From assembly GCF_024979235.1 (NCBI RefSeq), contig NZ_JANLCM010000002.1, forward strand, positions 930,001 through 994,000: a stretch of 64,000 nucleotides of DNA. Reading direction: 5' to 3'. Made by a program: the position numbers and the translations under genes. This DNA comes from Herbiconiux aconitum (GTDB lineage: Bacteria > Actinomycetota > Actinomycetes > Actinomycetales > Microbacteriaceae). Each line of letters starts with the position of its first letter. The stretch's first letter is position 1. Of this stretch, positions 62,477 through 64,000 are shown piece after piece. Below the pieces are notes generated by a model, which saw only the letters and a program-made list of their open reading frames with translations, was not told the origin of the DNA and made no database searches.

Positions 62477-64000
62477 ATGTCCAATCACTTCCGAGTCCTG
62501 CCGATCGTGGCCCTCGCCACCGCAGCAGCCTTGACGCTCGCCGGATGCTCCGCGGGCGCCTCGGCCGGACCCGCCGCCGATGCGCAGCGCGTCGAGGGCG
62601 GCACCATCGTCTACGGCCACCAGCAGGAACCCGCGTGCGTGTTCGGCGGCTGGATCGAGCAGGCCTACCTCTCCACCCAGGTGCTCGACAGCCTGGTCTC
62701 ACTCGACGAGAACTCCCAGGTCGTGCCGTGGCTCGCGGAGTCGTGGGAGGAATCCGACGACCAGCTCACCTGGACCTTCCACCTCAAGCCCGGTGTGACC
62801 TTCACCGACGGCACGCCCGTGAACGCCGAGGCCATCGCCTACAACTTCGACTACTGGGTCGGCGGCGGCAACAGCACCGCGAAGGTGTGGCTGCAGGGCT
62901 ACTACCAGTCGGCCGAGGCGATCGACGACACCACGGTCGCCATCCATCTGCAGAAGCCCTACGCGCTGCTGCCCGAGACGCTCACCCAGGGCTATTTCGG
63001 CATCCAGTCGGAGCAGGCGCTGAAGACGCGCTCCGACGAGGACAACTGCAACAGCCCCATCGGCTCCGGAGCCTTCGTCGTGAAGCAGTGGAACCGTGGG
63101 CAGGACATCGTGCTCACCCGCAACGACGACTACACCTCACCGCCTGCGAACGCGAAGCACACGGGGCCCGCCTACGTCGACGAGATCGACTGGAGGTTCG
63201 TGCCCGACCCCACCACCAGGGTCGCCTCGCTCCGCGCCGATGAGACGAACGCCATCTACGACGTGCCGGCGATCGAGTGGTCGACCCTCGAGGGTCAGGG
63301 TTACCAGCTCGAGAAGTACGTGACCCACGGCCGCCCGCAGCAGCTGACCTTCAACACCGCCGAGGGGCCATTCACCGACGAGAACGTGCGCAAGGCCTTC
63401 GCCTACAGCCTCGATCGCGAGCCGCTGGTCGAGACCATCGGGCACGGCGTCATCCCCTACGAGGGCAACGGCGGCGTCAGCCAGACCACGCCGGGCTACA
63501 GCCAGGCAGCGGCCGACACCTACTCCTTCGACGCCGACAAGGCGAACGAGCTGCTGGATGCCGCCGGCTGGACAGGCCACGACGCCGACGGCTACCGCAC
63601 GAAAGACGGTCAGACCCTCGAGGTCGTGCTGCCGTACGGCGCCGGCTCGATCATCAATGCCGACGGCGCCTCGATCCTCCAGGGCGTGCAGGAGCAGGTG
63701 AAGGCCACCGGCTTCAAGGTGAAGCTCATCCCCGTGCCGCAGAGCGAGTTCTTCTCCGGCGCCTACTCCAAGCCCTCGGAGAAGGACATCAGCGCGGGCT
63801 ACTGGACGAGCGTCGGCTCCGGCATCCTGCTGATCAACTGGGGTCAGAGCACTCCGGATGCCCCGAACTACAACAACGCGGCGTTCTACAACAGCCCCGA
63901 GCTCGAGAACGACATCCTGCAGGCCAATTCCACGGCCGACCCGGATGCGCGGAACGCCCTCTACGCCCAGGCGCAGCAGTACATCGCCGACCACGCCCTG
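62477..64000 (+). CDS. ABC transporter solute-binding lipoprotein, family 5 (3' end outside window)
   Basis: About 508 residues visible. The signal peptide ends in a lipobox (TLAGC, Cys24). The family 5 (oligopeptide/nickel) fold starts GGTIVYGHQQEPACVF, followed by TFHLKPGVTFTDGTPVNAEAIAYNFD and VRKAFAYSLDREPLV. ATG at 62477, AGGAGA 8 nt upstream. The permease and ATPase genes would lie beyond the right edge. Ligand unknown; pairing with an NtaA-type monooxygenase suggests an organosulfur or amine compound. Confidence 0.92.
   Translation, partial: MSNHFRVLPIVALATAAALTLAGCSAGASAGPAADAQRVEGGTIVYGHQQEPACVFGGWIEQAYLSTQVLDSLVSLDENSQVVPWLAESWEESDDQLTWTFHLKPGVTFTDGTPVNAEAIAYNFDYWVGGGNSTAKVWLQGYYQSAEAIDDTTVAIHLQKPYALLPETLTQGYFGIQSEQALKTRSDEDNCNSPIGSGAFVVKQWNRGQDIVLTRNDDYTSPPANAKHTGPAYVDEIDWRFVPDPTTRVASLRADETNAIYDVPAIEWSTLEGQGYQLEKYVTHGRPQQLTFNTAEGPFTDENVRKAFAYSLDREPLVETIGHGVIPYEGNGGVSQTTPGYSQAAADTYSFDADKANELLDAAGWTGHDADGYRTKDGQTLEVVLPYGAGSIINADGASILQGVQEQVKATGFKVKLIPVPQSEFFSGAYSKPSEKDISAGYWTSVGSGILLINWGQSTPDAPNYNNAAFYNSPELENDILQANSTADPDARNALYAQAQQYIADHAL

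Overview
The window is high-GC DNA with strong G/C third-position bias, GTG/TTG starts, many start codons overlapping the upstream stop, and frequent leaderless promoters. Gene content (ThyX-type thymidylate synthase, class 2 IPM synthase with a Leu-rich leader peptide, HelD-like RNA polymerase helicase, CE1758/CE1759 luciferase-like pairs, an F420-type LLM enzyme, a DUF222-HNH endonuclease) points to an actinobacterium, most likely Microbacteriaceae. This is inferred from protein style, not from a marker search.

Backbone. A conserved actinobacterial housekeeping series runs on the minus strand from right to left: rpsO (35.8-36.1 kb), pnp (23.7-26.0), an M16 peptidase (21.9-23.2), dapB (19.3-20.2), thyX (15.6-16.3), leuA with its attenuator-like leader (13.7-15.6), recO, uppS (3.4-4.9), a DsbA-like oxidoreductase (2.5-3.3), dus (0.6-1.8) and dgt (cut by the left end). 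Cassettes, mostly on the plus strand, split this series: a four-gene MacB-type ABC exporter (5.7-13.6), thioredoxin/DUF4395/OsmC/epimerase (16.5-18.9), an acetyltransferase (20.6-21.0), and about 9.9 kb between pnp and rpsO. That last block holds hypothetical genes, a type III polyketide synthase-methyltransferase-FAD hydroxylase operon, a luciferase-like monooxygenase with its FMN reductase, and an HNH endonuclease gene broken by an amber codon.

Right half (36-64 kb). This part is accessory and metabolic: a 2OG-Fe(II) dioxygenase with an MFS exporter, a HelD-like helicase, an FKBP, a PrsW-like protease, a fumarylacetoacetase-family hydrolase, merR plus aldo/keto reductase, tetR with a divergent SDR, NmrA/SDR/SnoaL genes behind a dual-operator promoter, an F420-type LLM oxidoreductase, a membrane/lipid block (DUF2252, DUF1254, SfLAP, cardiolipin synthase), an AI-2E exporter, a MalT-like LuxR regulator beside a small conserved protein, and an NtaA-family monooxygenase divergent from an oligopeptide/nickel-type binding lipoprotein cut by the right end.

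Non-coding features. The most striking signal is a dispersed, highly structured intergenic repeat in both orientations (copies near 16.4, 21.1, 23.4, 27.0, 44.3 and 60.7 kb, with a fragment near 20.24 kb). It occupies most of the long intergenic gaps, and one copy supplies the 3' end of merR. Other features are a 14-bp tandem array before the acetyltransferase, a 15-bp minisatellite in which most units carry an in-frame ATG, long hairpins between converging genes, a leucine leader peptide, and a recurring -10 hexamer placed exactly 6 nt before the start codon of many genes. I saw no tRNA, rRNA, CRISPR array or transposase.
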